From Aureobasidium sp. EXF-3400 (Eukaryota > Ascomycota > Dothideomycetes > Dothideales > Saccotheciaceae), in assembly GCA_024195585.1 (NCBI GenBank), contig SWBL01000395.1, positions 1 through 41,997 of the forward strand: a stretch of 41,997 nt of DNA, read 5' to 3'. The notes beneath the pieces were generated by a model. That model was not told the origin of the DNA. It did no database searches and saw nothing but the letters and a program-made list of their open reading frames with translations. Shown in pieces: positions 1 to 10,266 of this stretch (position 1 is its first letter; each line of letters opens with the position of its first letter). The position numbers and the translations under genes were made by a program.

Positions 1-991
1 CAAGTTCTCGTAGTTGGGTCTCTCGATGCCAAGGTTGCGGCGGCAGATGTCGTAGATGGCCTCGTTGTCGACCATGAAGGAGCAGTCGGAGTGCTCAAGG
101 GTGGTGTGGGTAGTGAGGATGGAGTTGTAGGGCTCGACGACCGAGGTGGCGACCTGAGGAGCAGGGTAGACACAGAACTCAAGCTTGCTCTTCTTGCCGT
201 AGTCAACGGACAGGCGCTCCATGAGAAGAGCACCGAAACCAGAACCGGTACCACCACCGAACGAGTGGAAAACGAGGAAGCCCTGGAGACCAGAGCAGTT
301 GTCTGCAACTCTTCGGACCTTGTCAAGAACCTGGTCAATCAACTCCTTGCCGACGGTGTAGTGACCACGGGCGTAGTTGTTTGAGGCATCCTCCTTGCCA
401 GTGATCATCTGCTCGGGGTGGAACAGGCTGCGGTAGGCGCCAGTGCGGACCTCGTCGACGACATTGGGCTCGAGATCACAGTAGATGGTGCGGGGAACGT
501 ATTTGCCGTTGCCTTGGGTCGCGTGTTAGCTCGTGTGTCGAGGTTGAAGGAGAGGTTGGACGGTGCGTACCAGTCTCGGAGAAGAAGGTGGAGAAGCCCT
601 GGTCGTCGGGGCCGGCCTTGCGCTCCTCAGTGAGGTAACCATCAGGCTGTGTTGTTGTCAGTAAGAGTGCGCGCAGTGATTGAGCTTGAGGAACAAGACG
701 AACCTGGATACCGTGCTCGAGACAGTAGAGCTAGGCAGACAAAATGTCAGTAAGAGCCCCTTTCGCAGACGGCGCGGGCGCCAATGGCGGTGCGTCGAAT
801 CAATGGCAGTAGAAGCTCACCTCCCAGCACGAGTTGGCAATCTGGCAACCAGCCTGGCCGACTAGAAGCATCAAAAGTCAGCATCAAGAGCAGCATGGCG
901 GATGAAACAGCCCAAGGGGCGGTCTGGCGCGCGAGGGCTCGAGAGCTCCAGGGGATGTCAACATACCGTTCAAGCTGATGACTTCACGCAT
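1..991 (-). CDS. Alpha-tubulin, 5' half (partial, cut by window start)
   Basis: Structural subunit of microtubules that pairs with beta-tubulin and binds non-exchangeable GTP. Five exons can be read on the minus strand: 991-967, 861-821, 730-704, 646-571 and 512 to the window edge. All junctions are GT/AG and together they give one frame of 227 residues, about half of the usual 450. The protein starts [16 protein letters not shown] and carries the tubulin signature GGGTGSG near residue 142. Alpha rather than beta identity follows from the [13 protein letters not shown] stretch near the N-terminus and the ERPNYENL segment at the truncated end. Clustering of very short 5' exons is normal for fungal tubulin genes. 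The gene diverges from PGA1, with 371 bp between the start codons. The C-terminal half, including the tail, lies outside the window. Identity is certain; which alpha-tubulin paralogue it is cannot be told. Confidence 0.97.
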
Positions 992-1362
992 TGTGGATGA
1001 CCTGGAACCGGAAGAGAGATGTGACAAGGAGAGGATCGAAAAACAGGGCGGAGATGGGTGGTCGGCGTGGTCGTCGAGAAACGGTCTGCTGGTCAAGAGG
1101 GAAGAGAGAGGCCGTGCAGCTTTCTGTTGTGGTCTTGTTTACTAAAGCCCGGCTTCAGCCGCGCTCCAGCCGCTCCTTCCTCGCCCTATCCAGCCAGCAC
1201 CCAGGGTCTCCTACTGCTGCATACAGCCAGCCAATAACCTTTGCAGAGAAGCTATACCGTCAGGCTGTACTTCTGAAGTTTGCTGTTGACTTGTTCACTT
1301 GGTTCAATGCCCCGACCAAACCAATTAATTCACTCTGTCTACCTCTTGCCTCTGACTCTTCG
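992..1362. promoter_or_regulatory. Divergent intergenic region, alpha-tubulin / PGA1
   Basis: 371 bp between two divergent start codons. An open frame runs through it into PGA1 from the left, but it has no family resemblance and PGA1's signal peptide begins only at 1363. The stretch just before PGA1 is pyrimidine-rich, as fungal leaders often are. I see no convincing TATA box or factor site. Confidence 0.4.
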
Positions 1363-2167
1363 ATGATGCTCCTCCTGGCTATACTGTTCTACATATTCCT
1401 GGCCGTTCCTGCCTCAGCCAACGTGGAAAAGACCATCTTCACTGCGCCCGACAGTGTCAATTTTGGAGATGCTCGCCCAAACTTGATCGACTTGCGTCTT
1501 GATATTCTTTCACCACAAAGACTCTCTGTTCGGACCGCTCTTCCTGTAGTATTTCCCACTGAGAAGCATCCTCGTGGGCTATCGTCTTGGTACACTCTCA
1601 ATAGTCTACGTCCGGGCCAGCGCTACGAGGTTCGAATCTGTTGGGCGGCGACGGTATCATCAAACAGTCTGGCACACTAGCAATACAGATTTGCTAACAC
1701 ATTCCACAGCAACCCACTGATTTCTTCTTGGACACATTTGAAGTAACCACCGTCTTCGACAGCACAACTCTACTGCAGGGCCTAAGCACTTACGCTGAAG
1801 AGCGCCAGAATATTCTAGTTGCGGACGACCTTCAAGGTCTTGACGAGTCGACGATTGCTGCCAAACAATCTGTTTTGTTCCTTCGCATTCGTTCAGCAGC
1901 CAATTTCTATACTACCGACCGGGCCTTGATGCAAGATCCTCCGCCTGTCTACGTGGACATCAGTACGTTTCTGTCCTCAAACCATGTCTTCATCCTGTGA
2001 CTAACCCCGATCTAGTTCTTGATCCGTATCTTCTGAACATCTTCCCTCAGTCATTGCTTCCCACAGCTGCATACATCATTATACTGGCCGTTGCTAGTTG
2101 GTTCCTATCTGGGTTTGCTTGGTCAAAGTTGCAGGTCTTTGTTCAAGGAAAACAACACTCCGATTGA
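1363..2167 (+). CDS. PGA1: Pga1, GPI-mannosyltransferase II co-factor
   Basis: Partner of the second GPI mannosyltransferase (Gpi18) in the ER membrane, needed to add mannose to GPI-anchor precursors. Three exons, 1363-1653, 1710-1962 and 2016-2167, give 231 residues with all junctions in phase. Visible are an N-terminal signal peptide (about residues 1-19, ending VPASA), a lumenal domain with the family-typical LRPGQRYEVRICWAATQPT around residues 83-100, and one membrane helix near residues 198-216 followed by a short polar tail. This is the layout of the fungal Pga1 family. A second ATG three bases downstream (1366) would do equally well. Recognition rests on remembered family pattern (membrane topology plus the CWAAT-QPT core), not on a search. 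Its 3' end lies 56 bp from the next start codon on the same strand. Confidence 0.8.
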
Positions 2168-2223
2168 TAAGTGCAAGGTTCAGGCTCGTAATCACCATTC
2201 GCGACCCTCCAACCTTGCCCACA

Positions 2224-2670
2224 ATGGAGGATTCAGTAATACAACATCCTGCACGCTCTTTCCGTGGACTACCCATCGAACTCATCCTTGAGATTCTGAG
2301 CTACCTTCCTCCGGATGCTCTTATCTCATTCGGGTTCGCCAACTACCATCTGCTCATCACACACTCTTTGGCTTCTCTGCTATCACGACCTACAATGATC
2401 CGTCTTATGAACCAAGCGATAGTTTTGAGAATGCGCACAAGCACGACTGGCTCGGTCGCTCTGCCTGGCACGGCTGGCCCAACGTCTCTTCCTTCCGAAG
2501 TCCATCTGCAGATACTCCGAAACATGGAACCTATTGATGTCCTCAACTATGGCATTGCCAACTACTTGGTGTTGGCTCAGCAAGGCATTGCACCCCCACT
2601 GTCCCAGGATACACTGCGTCGTTTGAACAATGCGGTCAGACGCCGACCGGGATCAGACTCGAACACTTGA
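2224..2670 (+). CDS. Small protein of two tandem F-box-like units
   Basis: Single-exon frame of 148 residues. Residues 16-62 (starting LPIELILEILSYLPPDAL) and residues 89-135 (starting LPSEVHLQILRNMEPIDVL) align with each other: LP-x-E, hydrophobic heptad, D-x-L, then G-(F/I)-AN-Y. Both match the start of the F-box fold, which binds Skp1 in SCF ubiquitin ligases. No substrate-recruiting domain (LRR, WD40, Kelch) is present, so a role as an SCF adaptor is only inference. The ATG at 2224 is chosen because the F-box-like part begins shortly after it and the frame upstream overlaps PGA1 exon 3 in another frame. The very short distance to PGA1 leaves open a shared transcript. It could also be a decayed fragment of a larger F-box gene. 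Confidence 0.55.
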   Translation: MEDSVIQHPARSFRGLPIELILEILSYLPPDALISFGFANYHLLITHSLASLLSRPTMIRLMNQAIVLRMRTSTTGSVALPGTAGPTSLPSEVHLQILRNMEPIDVLNYGIANYLVLAQQGIAPPLSQDTLRRLNNAVRRRPGSDSNT

Positions 2671-3421
2671 GCAAGAGGCGACGAGCACATAGTAGTACCA
2701 GCTTTAGCTGTTGCACTATTCGACACACTGTCCGTTTCTTAAGAAGAGATCGAATATTTTGAGCATGCGAGTAGGAGCATGTGGTCAGCAGAAGCCACAT
2801 CATCTGTCACAGTCACTTGCGCCCTCTTTCGATGCAATATGGCATGCAATGGACAGTCATACCAGAATGCGGATATCCTCTGGCAAGAGAGTCGGGTTAT
2901 CAATGAAGTGAATCGTTTTTATCAATTGACTCCAGAATTAAGACCTCCTGATTATGTTCTCTCTCAGCGTGCAATAAACCACAAGGTGGCCAAATATGTC
3001 TAGAGCGATAGATGTTTGTCAGAAGCACAGCTAATTTCGCAAGCTATTTCTACAAGCAGAGGTCCAACGTGTTTCAGGAGCACTGCTCCGTCAGCAGCCA
3101 CGCAATTTTGTCGAAAGCCAGCAGCGCCCCTGATGTTCGCTCCGGATGCGGGAGATCCGGGCGACCATCGCGCTTCAGAAAAAGGGTCCGATGCGAGACG
3201 TCATAGTCGTTTTTTTGGCTGACATGGTACCATCATGACCAAGCGTAGTCGATAGCTCCAAGGTTTGTCAGTTAGCATCCTCCTCTGAAAGTATTTCAAC
3301 TTCTTCAATTTCTGTATTTGGATCTGTGTCTATCAACAAATACACTCTACCACGCCATAATATCTCCAGTCGCAAATACCATACAAACAGCTAGCTACTG
3401 CCTCAGCATAACACAGCCAAT
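2671..3421. other. Intergenic region without a supported gene
   Basis: 751 bp holding only short overlapping frames (60-75 codons) with no recognisable motif or intron pattern. It presumably holds the 3' end of the small F-box-like gene and the promoter of the DUF4336 gene. The last 100 bp before 3422 are rich in C, A and T, as in a fungal leader. No RNA gene or repeat seen. Confidence 0.5.
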
Positions 3422-4285
3422 ATGACCAGTAAACTCATTCCATCGAATCCTGACAAGGTCATGGTGATTCGCAACATCACACCAGACATTGTCACACTCT
3501 CGTTACCCTTCGCTCGCTTCGGTCAGATCAACATCGGTGGCCGAGGAACGCTCGGTATGTTCTTACTCAATCCCGCCATGAGCCGGTCCAACTGACACCC
3601 TCCAGTTCGCCTACAGAATGGCAGCGTAGCCGTCTTCTCCCCCGTAGCTCTCACCGATGATGTTCGCAGCCAGGTCGACAAGATGGGCGCCGTAAAGTAC
3701 ATTGCTGCCAACGATGCAGAGCACCATATCTTCATGGACGACTGGCACAAAGCCTTCCCAGACGCCAAACTCATCGGCCCGGATGCATTGAAGGAAAAGC
3801 GCGAGAGTCAGAAGAAGCCATTGCCTTGGACACATTTGTTCCGCCCAAAGGACAACACCAGCTGGAACATTGACGAAGCCTTTGATCGCGAGTTCAACGC
3901 TGAGTACGTCCACGCACACGCCAACAAGGAGCTCGTCTTCAACCACAAGCCTTCCAAGACCTTGATCCAAGCCGATCTGCTGTTCAACTTGCCGGCCACA
4001 GAGCAGTACTCGCGAACTGATGTCCACCCTACCGCGGGCATACTCACAAAGCTGATGTGCAAAATCAACACTACGGCTGGTACAGCTATCTGGCAGAAGA
4101 GATTCATCTGGTATGCACTCAGTGCATCGGATAGACCCGCCTTCAACCAGAGCATGGCCAGAATTGATAAATGGGACTTTGAGCGCATTGTTCCTTGTCA
4201 CGGTGATGTGATTGAGAAGGACGGCAAGGGCATCTTCAGAAAGGTGTTTGCATGGCACCTCGAGGCTGCTAAGAAGTCGACCTAG
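3422..4285 (+). CDS. DUF4336 family protein (metallo-hydrolase-like)
   Basis: Two exons, 3422-3554 and 3606-4285, with a 51-bp intron (GTATGT...CTCCAG), give 270 residues. The sequence follows the fungal DUF4336 pattern: an opening KVMVIRNITPDIVTLSLPF strand region, then SPVALTDDV, then an NDAEHHIF motif (His84, His85) and a late VPCHGDVIE motif (His243, Asp245). The family is distantly related to the metallo-beta-lactamase fold, and these histidines and aspartate are the likely metal ligands. Substrate and role are not known to me. There is no signal peptide, so it is probably soluble and cytosolic. It converges on the F-box gene at 4612, 326 bp away. Confidence 0.82.
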
Positions 4286-4611
4286 AGAGCTCGCAGCTCC
4301 AAGCTTGACTGGACTTGTATCTAATAGGTGTTGCGAGGCATTCCATGATCAAAACACAGAATTGGTTGTGATAGCTTTTTGGAAGAGGAAAGAGAATCGA
4401 ATTTAATGTCAACGCTAAGCTAATTTTCACGATAAAGAAACTCCTTGCCCAATGGTACATGAAACAAAAGCAACTTTTTTTGTCCTCGCTGAATGCATAT
4501 TATGTTAGAAAGCAGGTTCGCTGTAGAAACGTAACAGCAAGAATCATGGGTCTCATCAAGAAAGCATCAACAAAATAATAGAGGGTAGAAAGAAGGACAG
4601 ACTCTGGTCGC
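4286..4611. other. Convergent 3' intergenic region
   Basis: 326 bp between two converging stop codons (DUF4336 gene and F-box gene). It is AT-richer than the flanking exons, as expected for two 3' untranslated regions. No gene, RNA or repeat seen. Confidence 0.5.
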
Positions 4612-6084
4612 TTAAAGTCTGAACCAGTTCTTCTCCACAGCGCGAACGAGCTCGTCTTCGCTGACACAGATCCACGAGCTCTCGGTCTTACCATAGACAC
4701 CAGTGGATCCATAAGGTCCCTTATGGGAAGCCTCCCAAGTCGCAGGCCAAGCACCACCGCTCGAGACCTCGGCAAAGGAGAAGTCACCGTGGACAACACG
4801 CTCAGCTGGATCGAAGATGCAGTCTGCAAAGAAGAGCTCGATATCAAGCTCCTTACGCTTAAGCTTCTGATGTTGCATGAGCGTGCGTGCTGAGGCGAGG
4901 ACGTCGCGCAGCAGACGCGATTTCTGTGCTTGCTGGACGCGGAGAGATTCTTTTACTGTGCTGGCGGTGGTCTCGCGATCGCAAAGCTCGAGGGCGCGGA
5001 CCTGGCATTCGCCTTCCCAGACTACTTCTTCGTGGGAGAAGAGGCAGGCACACATGCTAGGGATGGAGATGGAGAGGTCCTTGAGGCGAGGGCAGGAGGC
5101 GAGGGATTCGCAGACGTGTGTTTCTGGAGAGAGATAGCCAGGGTGTGGGTGGAAGAAGCCATCGTCTGAGCGAGGTGAGTGTTCGAGAACACGCAGGGTG
5201 TTTGCGGAAGCGTTCACAATGGCCATGACACCGGCGATCGTGACGCTGGAGAGGTTTGTGAGGTGGAACTCTTCGAGATGGTTTGCGCTGCGTGCGATGT
5301 TGAACATGTCCTCGTCGTCAATCGGCATCAAGAATGTGTTGCCAAAGATCTTCAGACGCTTCAAGTGCGTGAAGTTGATACGAGGGTCTGCCAGAGGGTG
5401 CGTGTTCTCGACCTGTGACCATTCCTTCTCCTGGGCACTAGCCAGGCAGGTAGCACGCAGCTCCAGAGATCTGAGAGGAACATCGTCTTCGGAAGAAATA
5501 CCCAGCAGATGGATCCAATCCTGAGCAGTTCCGTGTCGAAGCAGTGTCCAAGGCACACTGACGGAAGTGAGATGACGGCAGCTTCTCAGAACATCGAAAA
5601 TCATGCGGTCTGTCTCGACGGTGTGGAAGCCGTCAAAGAACATGCGGCGGACCTCGCCTGCCACATCTGGGAACTGACGAAAGAACTTAACAGCGCTCTT
5701 GAGGAAGCCAAAGGGATCACGATACACTGCGCTGCCTCTGGGCTTACTCATGAGTTCGTAGGCTCCGTAGGATGATCGACGGGTTGGAATCTCAGCCCAT
5801 CTCTCGGAACCTTGCCATCTTCTGATCGATACAGTCTTGATGGTGTTTCGGATGGCCCAATCGTGCCATCTTGTGCACACACCACGAATAGTAGACGCTC
5901 CGTCCCAGCGCTGTGCTTCGGGCTGGACAGGTCCTCTGATGTATCTGGTCAATGGCGTTCGTGAGATGGGCAGAGGAGCTTGTGTAAGACCAAATGTGTA
6001 TTTGACACCATTCTCTGCATTCATCTGAGCAGCATAGTCGAGTATAGACGAGAGTATCTCGTCAGGGAAGTGGTTGATGTGCAT
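4612..6084 (-). CDS. F-box protein with LRR-like body
   Basis: Intronless frame of 490 residues starting at the ATG at 6084. The N-terminus reads HFPDEILSSILDYAAQ, a typical F-box entry, interrupted by an insertion and resumed at TIRGVCTRWHDWAI (about residues 65-78), the usual second half of fungal F-boxes. Residues of about 170-370 show irregular leucine-rich spacing (for example LRSLELRATCLA, LKRLKIFGN, LEEFHLTNLSS, LKDLSISIP), consistent with degenerate LRRs that would select a substrate for an SCF ubiquitin ligase. The substrate cannot be inferred. Filamentous ascomycetes have many such proteins with little sequence conservation. The tail (about 440-490) is acidic and aromatic and not recognised. 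Confidence 0.8.
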   Translation of the reverse strand: MHINHFPDEILSSILDYAAQMNAENGVKYTFGLTQAPLPISRTPLTRYIRGPVQPEAQRWDGASTIRGVCTRWHDWAIRNTIKTVSIRRWQGSERWAEIPTRRSSYGAYELMSKPRGSAVYRDPFGFLKSAVKFFRQFPDVAGEVRRMFFDGFHTVETDRMIFDVLRSCRHLTSVSVPWTLLRHGTAQDWIHLLGISSEDDVPLRSLELRATCLASAQEKEWSQVENTHPLADPRINFTHLKRLKIFGNTFLMPIDDEDMFNIARSANHLEEFHLTNLSSVTIAGVMAIVNASANTLRVLEHSPRSDDGFFHPHPGYLSPETHVCESLASCPRLKDLSISIPSMCACLFSHEEVVWEGECQVRALELCDRETTASTVKESLRVQQAQKSRLLRDVLASARTLMQHQKLKRKELDIELFFADCIFDPAERVVHGDFSFAEVSSGGAWPATWEASHKGPYGSTGVYGKTESSWICVSEDELVRAVEKNWFRL

Positions 6085-7142
6085 GTTGCCGATGTAGCAG
6101 TATGATTGTGAAAGTGTCGAAGCAAGTGTAGTACTTCTCTGGAAAGTGAAGGTGAGGTGGATGGTAGAAGACTCGGAGGAGGAAATGAAATGAAAAGACA
6201 GGAACTCTACCAGGACTATATCTCCTCAAAAAGGTGCATTGTCCTTACGTTAGAAAAAACTCATCAACCCCTCAAACACCGGATTCTACGGACGCCCTAC
6301 CAGCAGTGTTCACGTGGGTAACATCGAACCATAGCAGAGGTAATGAGTAAAACGTGCAAAGGATCGCAAAAGGCTTGCAGACCATTAGTCACAGTATGGA
6401 TGAATACATTTTTATGGGGTAACGATGGGGTAACGAATATAGCTGGCCAAGCCCGCATCGGCAAACAAACAGATCTCGTGACGGGCTTGCGAAGCTATTT
6501 TCCAATCACCCTCCCTAAACGTTCAATCGTAGTGTAAAAGTACCCAGCACGGTGGTTTTGATCACGAAGCGCTAGGAGAGGGGTTTGGTCTGGGAAGCTG
6601 AGAAGCGACTACGACCGAGGAGATGAAGCGACGAAGTCGAGAATATGCGCTTGGCGAGGTGGTACCGCCAATGCAATTCGTGGCATTGTGTGATACGAAG
6701 GGAGATTGACGTGTATTGACGAGATCGTGAGACAACAAGGCTACGGTACTCTTGGTCTCTAGTCACTGATGGTGCAAGCAAACGACATGACTGAGGCAAG
6801 ACGCCAGATGGTGCAAGCACTGGGATCTAACGGACAATTGGGCACGTGTGATGGTGCTGACGCGGAAGTCGGCCCTGCGGCGAGAAAACGAGATTTTGCA
6901 TTTCGGACTTCGGCGGTGTCGCCTTCCAGAAAACTCAGTAGCATCTATTACGGCTTGTACGAGGTACCAGATGAAAGGAGAAGGTGTTACAGACAATGTG
7001 CTTCATCGCGTCATGCTTTTCTATACAAGTGGAGGTAGGGCAGTGGCTTAACGTTCCCCAAATTTCCAAAGCCGAAGCTAGGCGGGGGAGGAACCTGGAG
7101 AATCCGGGGCCGGGGGAATAACAGTTCGCTGGCCACGCCAGT
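6085..7142. other. Intergenic region; short direct repeat
   Basis: 1058 bp between the start of the F-box gene and the stop of the Dsc4-like gene. Several frames of 60-90 codons exist on both strands, but none has a recognisable motif or conserved start. A 13-bp exact direct repeat (GATGGTGCAAGCA) occurs at 6768-6780 and 6807-6819. No tRNA or transposon end seen. Confidence 0.45.
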
Positions 7143-8126
7143 CTAGACATTGAAAATACGGTCACCACCAATCCGCATGCGGAAAAAGGCACTACGGTCA
7201 GCTAGCCTGGCACGTAGACCACCGGCCGTAGAAGGAGCCGTGCTCGTGGGCTGAACGGGGTCACGCATCTCCTTGAAATGTGTTTTGATCACATCGAAGA
7301 GATTCAGATGGGCAACCATAATCTCACCGCTGTTGAAGGCGTCAAAGATGTACGAGTCTGTGCGGGGGGCCGTCGAGGCCAACAAAGCCTGTCTCTCATC
7401 CGACTCTGCATCTGGCTGAGCAGGTGACTCGGTGTCTTCTGAGGGGCCGTGGGCGGGATTCAAGGAATGTAACTCTTGATCGACTGGCTGGTGATCAGAT
7501 CTATGCTGGCCTCGTTCCTCGAAGTCGTGGTTCTGGACTGCTGTTGGAGGCGTGGTGGTCGAGGACGTCTGCTGCTTTACTCGTTGACGAGTGGTTGTTG
7601 CAGCCAGATGAATCAGCTGCATGAGCAGTATCAGGACATCCAGCAATACCAGGTGGAACTTGGACGTGGGGCCCTTCTGGCCGACAAAATCCATAGCCAG
7701 ACCGCCATGTAGGTAACCTCTGGTAGCCTCACCAGCTTCTGGATGAGGTAGGAGGATGTGCAAGAGGATGATCAAAAAGTTGGACCCAAAGATGGCAGCG
7801 AGATAAGGCCTAGGGTGTGGAGGCTCCGGGAGGAAGGCGGGTTTGGGTGTCAGAAAGATGAATTGTATGACGGCTCGAGCTAGGAAGCGGATGAAGGAGC
7901 AGCTGGAGAGCAGTCAGCAGGATGCGATGGTGGAGTGAGGGACGAGCATTGCGCACTCCATGTAGTAGACAGCAGACAGCTCGGCATAGATCAGCAAGTC
8001 GATGTTGCGCAGCAAGTCTTGCAAGAAGGCATCACGCTTCTTGTTGAAGGTGGCCTTGTTGCGCTTCACACGATCTCTCCTCTGCGCATGGTCGAGCGGG
8101 AGCGACGAGGCGGGCTCATGGTTCAT
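7143..8126 (-). CDS. Dsc4-like membrane protein (DUF1746)
   Basis: Two exons, 8126-7957 and 7902-7143, joined over a 54-bp intron with a GTGCGC donor, encode 309 residues. The join gives YYMDCSFIRFLARAVIQF, which restores the DUF1746 core; reading through instead hits a stop. This domain defines subunit 4 of the Dsc E3 ubiquitin ligase, the Golgi/endosomal complex that in fission yeast activates the sterol-regulated transcription factor Sre1. Three hydrophobic segments are visible: around residues 40-75, around LAAIFGSNFLIILLHIL, and around LVLLDVLILLMQLIHL. A long polar linker follows, then a conserved-looking C-terminal block that includes VAHLNLFDVIKTHF. The gene diverges from RFC with 264 bp between starts. 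The DUF1746 assignment is firm; the Dsc4 function is by family knowledge. Confidence 0.78.
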
Positions 8127-8224
8127 TTCCGGGCATTCATGTGTTGCTGTGTCGTGCCGCTCGCATTACTTCAGAATCTTGTACAGACACACAAGAAAGC
8201 GAGTTGCTTAAACGACCAAAGTCT

Positions 8225-8247
8225 GTCGCAAGTCGCAAGTCGCAAGT
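8225..8247. repeat. Heptanucleotide triple repeat
   Basis: GTCGCAA occurs three times in direct succession, followed by a partial GTC, in the divergent promoter of the Dsc4-like and RFC genes. It could be a simple microsatellite-type expansion. No factor is known to me for this unit. Confidence 0.7.
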
Positions 8248-8311
8248 CTTGGGACTTCCGGCTGCCGATGACGCCGAGCCCGGGGGTCGTTCCTTCCAGG
8301 CTTTAATTGAA

Positions 8312-8330
8312 ACGCGACTTCCACACGCGT
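8312..8330 (+). promoter_or_regulatory. MCB-type cell-cycle elements before the RFC gene
   Basis: A perfect MluI cell-cycle box, ACGCGT, lies at 8325-8330 and a near match, ACGCGA, at 8312-8317. These are about 61 and 74 bp upstream of the RFC start codon. In yeasts such boxes bind the MBF complex and give G1/S transcription of DNA-replication genes. The fit between site and gene is the main support; binding in this species is inferred. Confidence 0.5.
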
Positions 8331-8390
8331 CTACGAGAAAGTGTGTCTTGCTAGGTAGCGATTCATCCCACTCGTCTATCACATCCAACC

Positions 8391-9616
8391 ATGGCCAATT
8401 TTTTCGATCTCAAGGCTCGCAAAGCCGCTGCTGCAGCCACCGCCTCAGGAGAGGGCTCTTCCAAATCTTCTGGCCCAAAAGCCGATAATCGCCTGCAGCC
8501 ATGGGTCGAGAAATAGTCCGTTTACCACTTCTTTACGCGCTTCTCAGCAGCTAACTCGCCATCAGCCGTCCCAAGTCACTCGATGATGTCTCGTCGCAGG
8601 AACACACCGTCGATGTTCTTCGCCGCACCCTCCAATCCGCCAATCTTCCACACATGCTCTTCTACGGTCCTCCTGGCACTGGCAAGACCTCGACTGTCCT
8701 CGCTCTCGCCAAACAGCTCTACGGCCCCGAACTCATCAAGACCCGTGTCCTTGAGCTCAACGCTTCAGATGAACGTGGTATCAGCATTGTCCGTGAGAAG
8801 GTCAAGGACTTTGCCCGCATGCAACTATCGAATCCTCCCTCTGGTCCCGCTGGCGAAGAATATCGCAAGAAGTACCCCTGCCCTCCCTACAAGATCATCA
8901 TTCTCGACGAGGCAGATTCAATGACCCAAGACGCCCAATCCGCTTTGCGTCGCACGATGGAGACCTACAGCAAAATCACTCGCTTCTGTCTCATCTGCAA
9001 TTATGTCACACGCATCATCGATCCTCTGGCCAGTAGATGCAGCAAGTTCAGATTCAAGAGTTTGGACGGCAGCAACGCTCGCAAGAGACTGGAAAACATC
9101 GCTGCCATGGAGAAGGTCAAGCTCGACGATGGAGTCATTGACACTCTAATCCGCTGTGCTGAGGGTGACTTGCGAAAAGCCATCACTTTCCTACAGTCGG
9201 CTGCTCGTCTCGCTGGTGCAGAACAATCAAAACCCGACGATGATGCCATGGATGTTGACGATCAAGTCACGGCCCGATCAGTTTCAGTGCGCAGCGTCGA
9301 AGAAATCGCTGGTGTGGTTCCTGATCGTACAGTCGGCCGCCTCATTCAGGCCCTACAGCCCAACACAAGAGCTTCGGTGTATGATGCCGTTTCTCGCGTA
9401 GTTCAGGATCTGGTTGCAGAAGGCTGGAGCGCCACTCAGCTCGTGTCACAACTGTACGAACAAATCCTCATGGACGACTCGATCGACAACCCAAAGAAAA
9501 ATCGCATCGTTATGTCCTTCTCGCAAACAGACAAGAGGTTGATTGACGGAAGTGACGAGCACCTCACCATCCTCGATCTGAGTTTGCAGATCGCCAGTGC
9601 TCTCGCCGGAAGCTGA
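8391..9616 (+). CDS. RFC2: Replication factor C subunit (yeast Rfc2 / human RFC4 type)
   Basis: Small subunit of the clamp loader that opens PCNA and places it on primed DNA. Two exons, 8391-8515 and 8566-9616, give 391 residues; the 50-bp intron splits the YRPK codon. Visible in order: [14 protein letters not shown] (RFC box), Walker [10 protein letters not shown] at 76-84, LNASDERGI near 106, Walker B DEAD at 156-159, and the arginine-finger SRC motif (SRCSKFRF) at 198-200. [14 protein letters not shown] helix and a C-terminal collar domain follow. An acidic insert (DDDAMDVDD) interrupts the region after the AAA+ lid. The DNAS/DEAD/SRC combination marks an active subunit, and the closest remembered match is human RFC4, which corresponds to budding-yeast Rfc2. 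Naming conventions differ between species. Confidence 0.93.
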
Positions 9617-10062
9617 AGTGCTCGGTAGTCTCTTTGATGCGTTTTCAATAATCTCGACTGCAGCCCTTTGACAGCACCACTAGGCCGAGCCAGTAGAAGG
9701 TCCTGCACAATTTGCTTTCTAACAGAACGAGAACTTACTCGTGCTCTCCAAGAATGAAAGAATGACCAGGACGCCGTTTGGCTTCGGCCGTGTTCTCAAT
9801 GGCCTGCTACACATGCCGCCACATGTAACAATATATGCTTAATGACCAATCCAAATCATACATACTTCGTAAACCTCCATGTTCATCTCCATAACGTGAT
9901 TGCTCACTGATAAGCGTATGCTCACTTGAAGTCACAGCCGACCATCGAACACAACTCACGTGGAAACACAAGTCAAGTTGGAAAGTAGTCTGACAGCAAA
10001 AACAGGGGGTATAATCATTCGAGTCTACATCTACCAAGCAACGCAGGAAGGGAAATCAGAAT
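9617..10062. other. Convergent 3' region between RFC and quinone reductase
   Basis: 446 bp holding the 3' untranslated regions of RFC (+) and the quinone reductase (-). I see no gene. The 76-codon minus-strand frame at 9807-10037 has no recognisable content. Confidence 0.45.
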
Positions 10063-10266
10063 CTAGGAGAGAATGCACTTGACGGGCAAACCGCAGGGAC
10101 CAGACTTGTCGTGCTCCTCTTTGTGTTGAGGCTCGGTCGAGGTCTGCTGCTTTTGTACTGGTACTGTGCTCTTCTGTTCCGTCTGGCTGGGCTCGGTGAC
10201 TGGTGCACCACCACCGACAACTTCCTGCTTGTTGTTGGTCTCCGCACCCGCGGCACCATCATGCAG
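10063..10266 (-). CDS. In-frame extension after UGA, ending in a CaaX box (putative readthrough)
   Basis: Directly after the quinone reductase stop (TGA at 10269-10267) the same frame is open for 67 codons, to TAG at 10065-10063. The context is TGA CTG; a C after TGA, and especially the CTN series, is the known leaky context (UGA CUA being the strongest). The tail is a Gly/Ala/Glu/Gln/Thr-rich linker and then CGLPVKCILS at the end. CILS is a consensus farnesylation box, and the Cys six residues earlier could be palmitoylated. Third codon positions are clearly G/C-rich, as in real exons here. No GT donor lies in the last 60 or so bases before the TGA, so splicing around the stop is unlikely. 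A recent nonsense mutation or sequence error remains possible. Confidence 0.55.
   Translation of the reverse strand: MHDGAAGAETNNKQEVVGGGAPVTEPSQTEQKSTVPVQKQQTSTEPQHKEEHDKSGPCGLPVKCILS

Noticed and set aside
991..1362. Upstream part of the open frame running into PGA1
   Set aside because: It would put over 120 unrelated residues before a clear signal peptide and overlaps the alpha-tubulin start; the ATG at 1363 fits the family.
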